Assembly (NCBI GenBank): GCA_947489425.1
Contig: CANLDL010000005.1
Coordinates: forward strand, 1-64,000
Direction: 5' to 3'
DNA from: an uncultured Pseudomonadales bacterium
Lineage (GTDB): Bacteria > Pseudomonadota > Gammaproteobacteria > Pseudomonadales > Cellvibrionaceae
Length of the DNA: 64,000 bases
Part shown: positions 53,907 through 62,513 of the stretch, in pieces
How positions within the stretch are numbered: the stretch's first letter is position 1
How the letters are laid out: every line of letters starts with the position of its first letter
Notes under the pieces: model-generated
Told to the model about the DNA's origin: nothing
The model's database searches: none
Seen by the model: only the letters and a program-made list of their open reading frames with translations
Position numbers and translations under genes: made by a program

Positions 53907-55142
53907 ATGCAAAGTGATACCTTTAAAAAATTTGGGCAGTATTTAGCGAGCGATAAACTACCATCGCCTTGCTTTGTGGTTGACGAGATTGCGATTGAGC
54001 GTAATTTACAGGTATTAAACTATGTGCAAAAGCAATCGGGTGCAAAAATACTGGCGGCGCTCAAGGCTTTTTCGCTTTGGCATTTAGCGCCACACATTAG
54101 CCGCTCGCTCTCGGGTATTTGTGCCAGTGGTTATCATGAGGCACGCTTGGGCTTTGAGGAGTACACCAACAAGGGCGAGAGTGGTGAGGTGCATGTATTC
54201 TCTACGGCTTTTAGCGATAAAGAGTTTAATGCAAGCCTGCCCATAGCCAACCATATTGTATTTAATAGCTTTAACCAGTGGCGTAAATTTAAAAGCCAAT
54301 GCTTGGCTTATAAAGCGACGGCTAATAAGAATCTACAGCTAGGTTTGCGTATAAACCCCGAGCACTCCGAGGGCACAACATCATTGTACGACCCCTGTGC
54401 AGCAGGTTCGCGCTTAGGTATTCCAGTCTCTGAATTTATTGCCTATCAAAAAACAGGTAATAATTTAGATGGAGTAACGGGCCTGCATTTTCATACCTTG
54501 TGCGAGCAAGGTCTTGAGCCACTCAAGCGTACACTAGCTGTTATTGAAGAAAAGTTTGCAGCCTATTTACCACAAATGCAGTGGGTGAATTTTGGCGGTG
54601 GTCATCATATCTCGGCACCTGGTTACGATGTCGAGGGTTTAATAACATTAATAAAAAGTTTTGCTAAAAAATATAACGTACAAGTGTATTTAGAGCCAGG
54701 CGAGGCAATAGCTATTCGCTCGGGTGTGTTAGTGAGCGAAGTGCTTGATGTGACTTATACCGATAGGCCACAAGTCATACTCGACACCTCGGCAACGTGT
54801 CATATGCCCGATACCTTAGAGATGCCGTACCGTGCCGATATTTTTTATAGTCGTGATGGACAATTATATAAGGCGGGCCTTGCAGACGAGAAAAAACATA
54901 CCTACCGCCTAGGTGGGATGACCTGTCTTGCTGGTGATGTGATGGGTGATTACAGTTTTGATCAACCGTTAGCAGTGGGCGATAAATTACTCTTTGATGA
55001 TATGGCGCATTACACCATGGTCAAGACGACGACCTTTAACGGTATACAATTACCGGCTATTGTATTGTGGAACTCTGAAAACGATAAGATCAATATAGTG
55101 CGCGAGTTTGATTACAATGATTTTAAAATGCGTTTATCCTAA
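53907..55142 (+). CDS. nspC: Carboxynorspermidine decarboxylase
   Basis: A 411-residue PLP-dependent fold-III decarboxylase of the alanine-racemase/ornithine-decarboxylase superfamily. PLP-Lys region: SGAKILAALKAFSLWHLAP. Substrate/PLP segments: LHFHTLCEQGLEPLKRTL, VNFGGGHHISAPGYDVEGL and YLEPGEAIAIRSGVLV. It turns carboxyspermidine or carboxynorspermidine to spermidine or norspermidine. Eight bases after the dehydrogenase, so an operon. Length is somewhat above the usual 380. Confidence 0.93.
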   Translation: MQSDTFKKFGQYLASDKLPSPCFVVDEIAIERNLQVLNYVQKQSGAKILAALKAFSLWHLAPHISRSLSGICASGYHEARLGFEEYTNKGESGEVHVFSTAFSDKEFNASLPIANHIVFNSFNQWRKFKSQCLAYKATANKNLQLGLRINPEHSEGTTSLYDPCAAGSRLGIPVSEFIAYQKTGNNLDGVTGLHFHTLCEQGLEPLKRTLAVIEEKFAAYLPQMQWVNFGGGHHISAPGYDVEGLITLIKSFAKKYNVQVYLEPGEAIAIRSGVLVSEVLDVTYTDRPQVILDTSATCHMPDTLEMPYRADIFYSRDGQLYKAGLADEKKHTYRLGGMTCLAGDVMGDYSFDQPLAVGDKLLFDDMAHYTMVKTTTFNGIQLPAIVLWNSENDKINIVREFDYNDFKMRLS

Positions 55143-55199
55143 GCAATATATTTAAAAAATATTAAACCTAATTAATTTTTACTTATTTTTATTCAACCT

Positions 55200-56120
55200 A
55201 TGTCGACAACCATTCAACAACAATACCCACACTTTTTAAGCTCTGAGATTGAGCAAGGTAGCCCTGAGAATGCATTTTTCCACGTGATACCGGTGCCCTT
55301 TGAAGAGAGTGTTTCCTACGGTGGTGGTACAGGCCTTGGCCCCGCTGCAATACTGCAAGCATCTGATCAGTTGGAGTTATGGGATGGTAAAAGTAGGCCT
55401 GCTGACTTAGGTATTTATACCTCAGAGCCTGTTGATTGTGATGGTGATGCTAAAGAGGTTATCCAGCGTATAGCCAGTGCAACACAATTTGCATTACAGC
55501 ATAATAAAATGCCCGTTGTATTAGGTGGTGAGCACACGGTAACTTGGGGAGTGATCAAAGGCTTTTTAGACGAAGGCTTGTTTACCGGCCAAAATGCTAA
55601 GCTTATTCAAGGTAAAAGTAAGCCAAATATTGGTGTTGTACAAATTGATGCACACTGCGATTTACGCCATGCCTACGAGGATAACTTATATAGCCATGCC
55701 TCGGTAATGAAGCGCATCGTCGAGCAAGATGTAGCGCTTTATCAGTTAGGGATACGCGCTTTTTGCGAAGAGGAGATAGAGGCACGAAAAGCCTTTAATG
55801 TGGGTTACATAGATGGTGACGAAATTGTTCCCAATAATATTCAAGAGATAACACTACCCGAAGACTTTCCCGATAATGTATTTTTTACTCTTGATATAGA
55901 CGGCATGGATCCTTCTGTATTTCCATCAACAGGTACGCCAGTCCCTGGTGGTTTGGGGTGGTATCAAACGCTTAATGTTTTTGAGAGTGTTGCTAAACAA
56001 CGCAATATTGTTGGCTTTGACATTATGGAATTTTCGCCCATTAAAGGGTTTCATGCCTATGATTTTGCAGCGGCGTTACTCACTTATAAATTAATGGGTA
56101 TAGTCCAAAGAAATCGTTAA
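55200..56120 (+). CDS. speB: Agmatinase
   Basis: A 306-residue ureohydrolase with binuclear manganese. Metal ligands sit in VVLGGEHTVTWG, GVVQIDAHCDLRHAYE (DAHxD) and FFTLDIDGMDPSVFPSTGTP (DxDxxDP). It hydrolyses agmatine to putrescine and urea. With SpeA and the two carboxynorspermidine enzymes it completes arginine-to-spermidine synthesis. It starts 57 bases after nspC. Length is typical. Confidence 0.94.
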   Translation: MSTTIQQQYPHFLSSEIEQGSPENAFFHVIPVPFEESVSYGGGTGLGPAAILQASDQLELWDGKSRPADLGIYTSEPVDCDGDAKEVIQRIASATQFALQHNKMPVVLGGEHTVTWGVIKGFLDEGLFTGQNAKLIQGKSKPNIGVVQIDAHCDLRHAYEDNLYSHASVMKRIVEQDVALYQLGIRAFCEEEIEARKAFNVGYIDGDEIVPNNIQEITLPEDFPDNVFFTLDIDGMDPSVFPSTGTPVPGGLGWYQTLNVFESVAKQRNIVGFDIMEFSPIKGFHAYDFAAALLTYKLMGIVQRNR

Positions 56121-56132
56121 TCAATAGCATAC

Positions 56133-57059
56133 CTAGAGTATGCTTTCTCTATACTCTTTTGGCGCCATACCAAATTTATCTTGAAAAGCACGGGTAAACG
56201 AAGAAGGCGATTTATAACCAGTTTGCGTCGCAACCTGTTGTATGGGTTGTTTCGTGTCGCCAATTAATGCCAATGCTTTTTGTAGACGCCACTCCGATAA
56301 ATACAACATGGGGCTTATACCCACTAAGTCTTTAAAACGTTCAGCAAAGCGACTACGTGACATAGCCACCTCTGAGGCGAGTGAGTCTAGTGTCCAGTGA
56401 TTTGTTGGATTGGTATGAATAAGGTGTAGTGACTGTGCAATCTTAGTGTCTTTTAGTGCTTTAAATATTGGTTTTATATCACTTTGTTGATCGAGGCCCA
56501 GGCGTAATAGCTCTATAAATATAATTTCAGATAGGCGTTTAATGGCGGCATTAGAACCTGCTGATTCGATAAAAGCTTGCCGCGTAATAAGGCGGATTAA
56601 TTCATCGAGTAACGGATTTTTGGCCCGCGTGCTTGAGGTGATAATAATGTAGCTTGGTAATGCCTTAAGAAAAGGATGTTCTGATTTTTTGCGAAAATCA
56701 AAATGACCGCAAATAAGCTGTGTAGATGCAGCGTTATTTTTTTCGCCAACAACCAAAGTGTGCTCACCATTGTAATTGGCATCACTAAGTACAGTTTCTA
56801 ACGTTGGTGCGCTTTTTTGAGGTGAGTCAGCAATGATATGAGGTGCACCGTAGGGAATTAAGATTAAGTCACCAGCATTGAGCTCCAAAATATCATGTGG
56901 GGCAACATAAAAATAACTACGACCTTGTAACACTAAATGAAACCGTGCGGCTTGGGTATGTTTGGGTACTTCAACTGACCAAGGTGGCGAAAAATCGGTA
57001 CGAAAATATAATGTTCCATTTAAATCGACGGTATCTAAAATATCTTCAAGAATATCCAT
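56133..57059 (-). CDS. AraC-family transcriptional regulator (cupin sensor)
   Basis: A 308-residue regulator. The N-terminal cupin (residues about 15-110: YFRTDFSPPWSVEVPKHTQ, LNAGDLILIPYGAPHIIAD) is of the AraC_binding_2/cupin_6 type. The C-terminal double HTH is complete: WTLDSLASEVAMSRSRFAERF, SPMLYLSEWRLQKALALIG, and IQQVATQTGYKSPSSFTRAF. Ligand unknown. It is 127 bases downstream of the MAPEG gene on the same strand and may control it. Confidence 0.9.
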   Translation of the reverse strand: MDILEDILDTVDLNGTLYFRTDFSPPWSVEVPKHTQAARFHLVLQGRSYFYVAPHDILELNAGDLILIPYGAPHIIADSPQKSAPTLETVLSDANYNGEHTLVVGEKNNAASTQLICGHFDFRKKSEHPFLKALPSYIIITSSTRAKNPLLDELIRLITRQAFIESAGSNAAIKRLSEIIFIELLRLGLDQQSDIKPIFKALKDTKIAQSLHLIHTNPTNHWTLDSLASEVAMSRSRFAERFKDLVGISPMLYLSEWRLQKALALIGDTKQPIQQVATQTGYKSPSSFTRAFQDKFGMAPKEYRESIL

Positions 57060-57186
57060 GTTGGGCCTAAGTAATCAATAATTAATATATCTAGTAATAG
57101 CAACTAAGAGAGACACACTGGCAAGACCCAGTATTTCTGTTATTTTGACTTGCCAGTAGGTTCTGTTTTGTTTAATAGCTATTGTA

Positions 57187-57597
57187 TTAAAGAACAATAG
57201 CTCCACCAATAACTAAAATAGCTGCCCACGATACTAAATATACAGGGGTACGTAGGTAAGGAATACCTAAAATATAGACAACTGCATAGGCAACTCTAGC
57301 TGCAAAAAATATAGCGGCCCATTGATTAATAGTAGCAAATATATCACTGTCTGCTAAGAGTGAGGCAGCTAATATAACTGCAATAAATGCAGGCATGGTT
57401 TCGACCATATTCAAATGTGCTCGCTGCGCTCTTTGCGCCCACAATGGTGGTGTTGGCTGCTCTTGTGGAAAGTTTTTAGGGTAGTTGCTTAAAAAGGTAG
57501 GCAAACCCCAAACAAATAAACGCGCTACGATATAAGGTGTCCACATTAAAATGGTTAGTAGACCACTTAAGGCTAAAAAATAATATGCTTGTTCCAT
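57187..57597 (-). CDS. MAPEG-family membrane protein
   Basis: A 136-residue protein with four membrane helices (about 4-24, 60-85, 88-110, 113-133) and the MAPEG motif-like RAQRAHLNMVETMPAFIAVI. MAPEG enzymes are often glutathione-dependent; in bacteria the role of this class is mostly unknown. The gene lies between an AraC regulator and a YHS-domain gene, all on the minus strand. Confidence 0.88.
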   Translation of the reverse strand: MEQAYYFLALSGLLTILMWTPYIVARLFVWGLPTFLSNYPKNFPQEQPTPPLWAQRAQRAHLNMVETMPAFIAVILAASLLADSDIFATINQWAAIFFAARVAYAVVYILGIPYLRTPVYLVSWAAILVIGGAIVL

Positions 57598-57724
57598 GAT
57601 TTTATACTCACAGTTTAAAAGAAAAGTAACAAAATAATAGAATGTTTTGCTACTTTTTTAATGTTAATCAAAGTAGTTGGCGTACAGAAAACTACACGCC
57701 AACGAACTAGTTTAGTTTATAAAA

Positions 57725-58216
57725 TTACAAGTCTGCAGCAGCAGTGTGTTGAATTTTCTTCCATTGTTTTTCAGCTTTGCTGATAGTTCCAGGAATGTCT
57801 TTTTGGAATTCGTTGAAGATTGCTTCGTTTAAGAAAACGTATAGCTTGTCGTCAACAACAGCGGCATATTTTGGATCACCATCGAATTTTTTACCTACAG
57901 AGACACCAAATGTACAGAAACCACCGTTTTGTGGAAGGAAGCCTTCTGGGTTTTTCTTGAACTTTTTGGCATTAGCTTTTGAAGAGAAGTAGTAAGCAAC
58001 ACCGTCGTGTACTTCGGTGTAAGCTGCAGTGCCTTCAGCACGGTTACCAATATTTAAAAAAGCAACAGGGTCGCTACCATGTAGGCCAAGTGGAGCGCCT
58101 GCGGCTGTTAAACCTTTTGATGAGTTGTATTCGTCAGCAGCAAAAGCGCCGAATGAGCTAGCAGTTAATGCCAAAATAGCAACAGTGTTACGAGTATATT
58201 GAATAAGTGTAGACAT
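57725..58216 (-). CDS. Exported YHS-domain protein
   Basis: A 163-residue protein with a signal peptide (residues about 8-26, NTVAILALTASSFGAFAA). The YHS-like region includes GLHGSDPVAFLNIGNRAEGTA and YYFSSKANAKKFKKNPEGFL, then NGGFCTFGVSVGKKFDGDPKY. YHS domains usually coordinate metals or accompany metal proteins; the characteristic cysteine/histidine set is reduced here (one Cys). Function not known. Its neighbours suggest no clear partner. Confidence 0.85.
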   Translation of the reverse strand: MSTLIQYTRNTVAILALTASSFGAFAADEYNSSKGLTAAGAPLGLHGSDPVAFLNIGNRAEGTAAYTEVHDGVAYYFSSKANAKKFKKNPEGFLPQNGGFCTFGVSVGKKFDGDPKYAAVVDDKLYVFLNEAIFNEFQKDIPGTISKAEKQWKKIQHTAAADL

Positions 58217-58484
58217 TGTATTGTTCCTTTAATTAGTAATTTAATAAGTCATTAGTCAGTAAATAAAGTTAAAATCGTTTTGTGTTAACACGGAAAATAT
58301 TCTCTTTTTTTTGGGACAAACTGACAATAGCTAGCCTATAAATAGGGATATATTGAAAAAAGATTGGGACTATTTGTATACTTTTGCTGAAATATACATA
58401 ATTTCTTCATTTAAGCTTAATGATTTTGTAGTAATTAAAGTGCACGCTTATCACCAAATTTAATTAACCTATGGTGAGCTTTCT

Positions 58485-59567
58485 ATGCAAAAACACGTTC
58501 TACTATCATTGTTTATGATGTCGTCGGCTGTTCAGGCAGCTGATTATCTTACTATCGATTTTATTGGTGAGGCGACGTTTCCAACAGGGTATATTTTCGA
58601 AGAAACTGAGGTTGGTGGGCTTTCGGGTATCGATTACGATAAAAACACTAATAGCTATATTGCCATTAGTGATGATCGTGCAGAAAACGGCTTTGCTCGT
58701 TTTTACGACTTAGAGATCAATCTAGAAGATGGCTACCTAGATGAAGGTGATGTTACCTTTACCAGAGTAACGGAAATTTTAGATAGTGATAATTCTACCT
58801 TTGAAGAGGGCTCGGTTGACCCTGAATCAATTCGTTTGTCTAGGTTTCCTGATATTTTATATTGGACAAGCGAAGGTGATGCCAACAATGGTATAGCACC
58901 TTTTGTGCGCATTATGACACGCGATGGTAAGCCTGTTGATGAATTCCAGATACCAGAGAAATTTTTACCAGCGGTTGATTCTGGAATTCGCAATAATCTC
59001 GCCTTTGAAAATCTAACTTTTTCCTTTAGCAGAAAAAATATCTTTACCGCTACCGAAAATGCCTTAGCACAAGATGGCCCAGCGGCAACACCTAGTAACG
59101 GTAGCAATGTACGTGTGCTACGCCTTAATACGCTAACTGGCAAACCCAATCGCGAATTCGTTTATAAAACAGATCCAGTTATAGCGGAATCTATTCCCGA
59201 GAATGCCTTTAATACCAATGGTTTGGTTGAGTTGCTCACTATTGCGCCACAAACTATGATTGCAGTTGAGCGCTCCTTTTCTGTGGGTGTTGGTAATAGC
59301 ATTCGCTTGTATTTAACGAGTACGCGTGGGGCAAGTAATGTAAGGCGAATAGATTCTCTTGAGGCGTTTCCTTACTTTCGTCCTATGAGAAAAAAATTAT
59401 TGCTAGACTTAGCCGATTTGGGTATTGATTTGGATAATATTGAAGGCATTACCCTTGGGCCTAAGTTGCCAACGGGCGAGAGAACATTAATATTGGTATC
59501 TGATAATAACTTTAATGCTAATGGGCAGTTTACGCAGTTTTTAGCGTTTAAAATATCGGGTTATTAA
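58485..59567 (+). CDS. Esterase-like-activity-of-phytase family protein
   Basis: A 360-residue exported protein. A signal peptide (HVLLSLFMMSSAVQAAD) is followed by a beta-propeller-like domain of the phytase-like esterase family (PF13449): EVGGLSGIDYDKNTNSYIAISDDRAENGFARF, DPESIRLSRFPDILYWTSEG and NIEGITLGPKLPTGERTLILVSDNNFN are its recurrent segments, given here in parts. Enzymatic activity is named by family only. Single gene, divergent from the YHS gene. Confidence 0.88.
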   Translation: MQKHVLLSLFMMSSAVQAADYLTIDFIGEATFPTGYIFEETEVGGLSGIDYDKNTNSYIAISDDRAENGFARFYDLEINLEDGYLDEGDVTFTRVTEILDSDNSTFEEGSVDPESIRLSRFPDILYWTSEGDANNGIAPFVRIMTRDGKPVDEFQIPEKFLPAVDSGIRNNLAFENLTFSFSRKNIFTATENALAQDGPAATPSNGSNVRVLRLNTLTGKPNREFVYKTDPVIAESIPENAFNTNGLVELLTIAPQTMIAVERSFSVGVGNSIRLYLTSTRGASNVRRIDSLEAFPYFRPMRKKLLLDLADLGIDLDNIEGITLGPKLPTGERTLILVSDNNFNANGQFTQFLAFKISGY

Positions 59568-59675
59568 ATAGTATTAGTTATTTGATGTGTAAATAAAAAT
59601 AATCGCCCACTAACAATAATGTAAATAAAATTTTGTATTGTTAGTTGGGCGAGATGTTACAAAAATATAGTTTGA

Positions 59676-59966
59676 TTACTCACCATACAAACACAAGTAA
59701 GCCGTCTCGACTTCGACTTTTACCTGAAACTTCTGGTTGGCCTCTACCTCAAAACTCTCACCCGCATTAAAGGTTTGCCACTCGGTATTGCCGGGTAGTA
59801 ATACCGTTAATGCGCCACTGGTCACACTCATGGTTTCGTGCTGGCTGGTGCCAAATTCGTAGTCGCCTATTTCCATCACGCCAACAGTGGCGGGTAGGGT
59901 GTTTGTTTGAAATGCAATGGAAACAACTTTTCCATCAAAATATTGATTGGTAGTAAGCATCGTCAC
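59676..59966 (-). CDS. ppnP: Pyrimidine/purine nucleoside phosphorylase PpnP
   Basis: A 96-residue cupin-fold protein of the DUF1255/PpnP family: [38 protein letters not shown] and the [18 protein letters not shown] strand. PpnP cleaves diverse nucleosides phosphorolytically in the cytosol. The length is standard (94 in E. coli). Single gene, minus strand. Confidence 0.94.
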   Translation of the reverse strand: MTMLTTNQYFDGKVVSIAFQTNTLPATVGVMEIGDYEFGTSQHETMSVTSGALTVLLPGNTEWQTFNAGESFEVEANQKFQVKVEVETAYLCLYGE

Positions 59967-60074
59967 TCTCTGAAAATATATGGTGAATTAAGTGGGGCGA
60001 TTATACAGCGTTTGAGGGAAATAGGCGGGATTCTTGGATAAAGAATATAGGGATTCACTCAGTGAAAGCAGAGT

Positions 60075-60977
60075 TTAAGAATGCTTGGTAACTCCGGCTA
60101 ATACATTGTGCTCAGATAGCGTTTCTGTTTTTATACATTCAATAAACGAACGTACTTTTGCGGAGCCAGTTAAGTCACGATGACTAATTACCCATAAACC
60201 TACATTAATAGCGTCAAGGCTTATATCAACACGTTGTAGCTTTTCAGAAGCTTCGCCAACAAAGCAAGGCATATAAGCCAAGCCCATCCCGCCTTCTGCC
60301 AATAATGCTAATGCTTCAAAGGAGTCTGCTTTTGCCACCACATTGTAGGGGGTGAGGATATTGCTCACTTGACGTGCAACACTACCAGCGCTCATTTCAG
60401 AGGTTAAGCCCAGCCAATGGGCTGATTCAATTGGTCGGGGTCCACGCAGCTGATTAATGTAGTGTGGGGAGCCGTAAACACCAAATGCGATATCGCATAA
60501 TCGAATACCCGATAGGTTTTCAGGAATAGTAATGGCGGGTCTTATGGCAACGTCCGCATCTAATTGACTAAGGTCCAATAAGCGGCTCGTGGTATTAAGC
60601 TCCAATGTTATTTTTGGGTAAGTTTGATGGAAGGTGAGCAAGTGGCGTTTAAGAACTAAACGTAAAAGCGTGTCCGTCGTGGTCAATCGCAGAGTCCCTT
60701 CTAATTTCATCTCCTGCCCAAACACTTTTCGCTCCAGTGTTTTTACTGTGGTTTCTATCACTAGTGCAGCATCTAGTAGCTGTTTGCCTTCGGCGGTCAG
60801 CTTGTACCCAGTGGGTAATTTATGAAATACCCGCAATTTGTGCCGATACTCAAAGTTACTGAGCCGCCTCAGCACCGTACTGTGATTAATACCGAGTGCT
60901 CGTGCACCTGCCGCAACTGAACCTGCATTTGCCACGGTTAATACGTATTGTAGGTCATCCCATCTTATACTGTGCAT
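60075..60977 (-). CDS. LysR-family transcriptional regulator
   Basis: A 300-residue regulator. The N-terminal winged HTH opens IRWDDLQYVLTVANAGSVAA and continues HSTVLRRLSNFEYRHKLRVF. The effector domain spans about 90-290, with ITLELNTTSRLLDLSQLDAD and ADSFEALALLAEGGMGLAYM. The inducer is unknown. It is divergent from the cytochrome c' gene 110 bases away, so it may regulate it. Confidence 0.92.
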   Translation of the reverse strand: MHSIRWDDLQYVLTVANAGSVAAGARALGINHSTVLRRLSNFEYRHKLRVFHKLPTGYKLTAEGKQLLDAALVIETTVKTLERKVFGQEMKLEGTLRLTTTDTLLRLVLKRHLLTFHQTYPKITLELNTTSRLLDLSQLDADVAIRPAITIPENLSGIRLCDIAFGVYGSPHYINQLRGPRPIESAHWLGLTSEMSAGSVARQVSNILTPYNVVAKADSFEALALLAEGGMGLAYMPCFVGEASEKLQRVDISLDAINVGLWVISHRDLTGSAKVRSFIECIKTETLSEHNVLAGVTKHS

Positions 60978-61087
60978 TTTTGCATACCAGATCTGCTTTT
61001 TTAGCTAATTTGCTGCGCTAATAATAAAGGTATATTACTCATCTAAGCCAGACTTATTGGCATTAATTTTTTATAAGGGGTGCATAC

Positions 61088-61555
61088 ATGAAAAAAACAA
61101 TAGTTAATACCTTGGGCATAGCACTGCTGAGCTTTGCTTCTTTAGGCATAGCGGCAGAGCCATATGAGGCTGAGATCAAGGCGCGACAAGCCTTTATGCA
61201 AGTGCTTAAATTCAACCTTGGTATTGTTGGAGATATGGCAAAAGGCAAACGTGATTATGATGCAAAGCTCGCAGAGAGCGTGGCTAAAAATGTCCACGCT
61301 GCGTCTCTTATGGACAATGGAGCGATGTGGCCTAAAGGTTCTGATAATACTAATGCTGACTTGACCATTAAAACAGCAGCGCTACCAAAAATTTGGTCAA
61401 ATTTTCCAGAAGTTGTGGAAAAACACAAAGCCTGGATCGAGGCTTCTACTGCACTCGCGGCTAACGCGGGAAAAGGGCTTGATGCACTGCGCGAGTATGT
61501 TGTTCCTGTAGCCAAGTCTTGCCAAAGCTGCCACAAGAGTTTTCGAGCTAAATAA
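61088..61555 (+). CDS. Cytochrome c'
   Basis: A 155-residue class II cytochrome c. A signal peptide (TIVNTLGIALLSFASLGIAA) sends it to the periplasm. The four-helix bundle ends with the haem motif SCQSCHKSFRAK (CxxCH), as usual for the class. Cytochrome c' binds NO and CO and may protect from nitrosative stress. It is divergent from a LysR regulator and followed by a siderophore-interacting-type flavoprotein gene. Confidence 0.93.
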   Translation: MKKTIVNTLGIALLSFASLGIAAEPYEAEIKARQAFMQVLKFNLGIVGDMAKGKRDYDAKLAESVAKNVHAASLMDNGAMWPKGSDNTNADLTIKTAALPKIWSNFPEVVEKHKAWIEASTALAANAGKGLDALREYVVPVAKSCQSCHKSFRAK

Positions 61556-61668
61556 ATAGTAAGCTTAGAGGCAATTGCAGCTTTGCCTCTCTCTACCATA
61601 GCCAATTGATAGCCACTTTCTTAGATTCATATTCTTAAACCCACATTGTTAGATTTATTGCGAGTAAA

Positions 61669-62394
61669 GTGATGATCAATATCGTTGTAGAACAAAAAGC
61701 AGAGATTACCCCCCATCTACTGAGGTTGACCATGGCAGGCAAGGGGCTGGCCGAGTTTCCTGCGGATGCGAAGGGAGGTTATATCAAGTTGCTCTTTGAT
61801 AATGACAAAACATCAAAGCCAGAGATGAGAACTTATACTATTCGTGATATTGATCACCAGACTTGTACTATGGCGGTAGATTTTGTTGTGCATGGTGACA
61901 AAGGGCTAGCCTCATCCTGGGCTCAATCTTGTGAGATTGGCAGTGAGTTAACAATCCGTGGGCCAGGGCCTGTAAAGCAAGCTAATCAGCAGGCGGACTG
62001 GTTTTTCTTTGTCGGCGACTTGTCTTCGCTACCGGCTATCAGTGTTAATTTGGAGGCTCTGCAAGAAGACGCCATTGGTCATGCTTTGCTACTTGTCGAG
62101 AGTGATTCAGATATTCAGACTCTCGATGCTCCAGCGGGCATCGACATCGAGTGGTTAGTATTGAACAATAGTATTGAGAATCACGCCAAGTTGATGAAGC
62201 AAGCGGTAGCCGCTAAAGCATGGCTACAAGGTGAATGTGCTGTGTGGTTAGCGGGTGAGTTTGAGGTAGTGAAAATGCTCAAAAAATACTTTCGTGATGA
62301 TAAGTCGGTTAAAAAACTAAATGCCTATTATTCGAGTTATTGGAAACAAGGCCTAACGGAGCCCGATCACAAAAAAGAAAAGCAATCGCTATGA
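61669..62394 (+). CDS. Siderophore-interacting (SIP) family flavoprotein
   Basis: A 241-residue FAD/NAD(P)H-binding reductase of the SIP/ViuB family. The FAD-binding segment is MRTYTIRDIDHQTCTMAVDF (R-x-Y-T-x-R), preceded by AKGGYIKLLF. The SIP domain includes FFFVGDLSSLPAISVNLEAL and CAVWLAGEFEVVKMLKKYFR. Such enzymes reduce ferric siderophores in the cytoplasm to release iron. No siderophore transporter is nearby. The gene is 113 bases after the cytochrome c' gene and may be co-transcribed. Confidence 0.9.
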   Translation: MMINIVVEQKAEITPHLLRLTMAGKGLAEFPADAKGGYIKLLFDNDKTSKPEMRTYTIRDIDHQTCTMAVDFVVHGDKGLASSWAQSCEIGSELTIRGPGPVKQANQQADWFFFVGDLSSLPAISVNLEALQEDAIGHALLLVESDSDIQTLDAPAGIDIEWLVLNNSIENHAKLMKQAVAAKAWLQGECAVWLAGEFEVVKMLKKYFRDDKSVKKLNAYYSSYWKQGLTEPDHKKEKQSL

Positions 62395-62513
62395 TATGAA
62401 CGCAGTATATGCACTGCTTGTTGGCCTATTCATTTTATTGGTGTTCAATAGACTATCATTACGCATCTTCAGTGGCTAAAATATGCGGCCAATAACTCTA
62501 AAGATGTAGTTTC

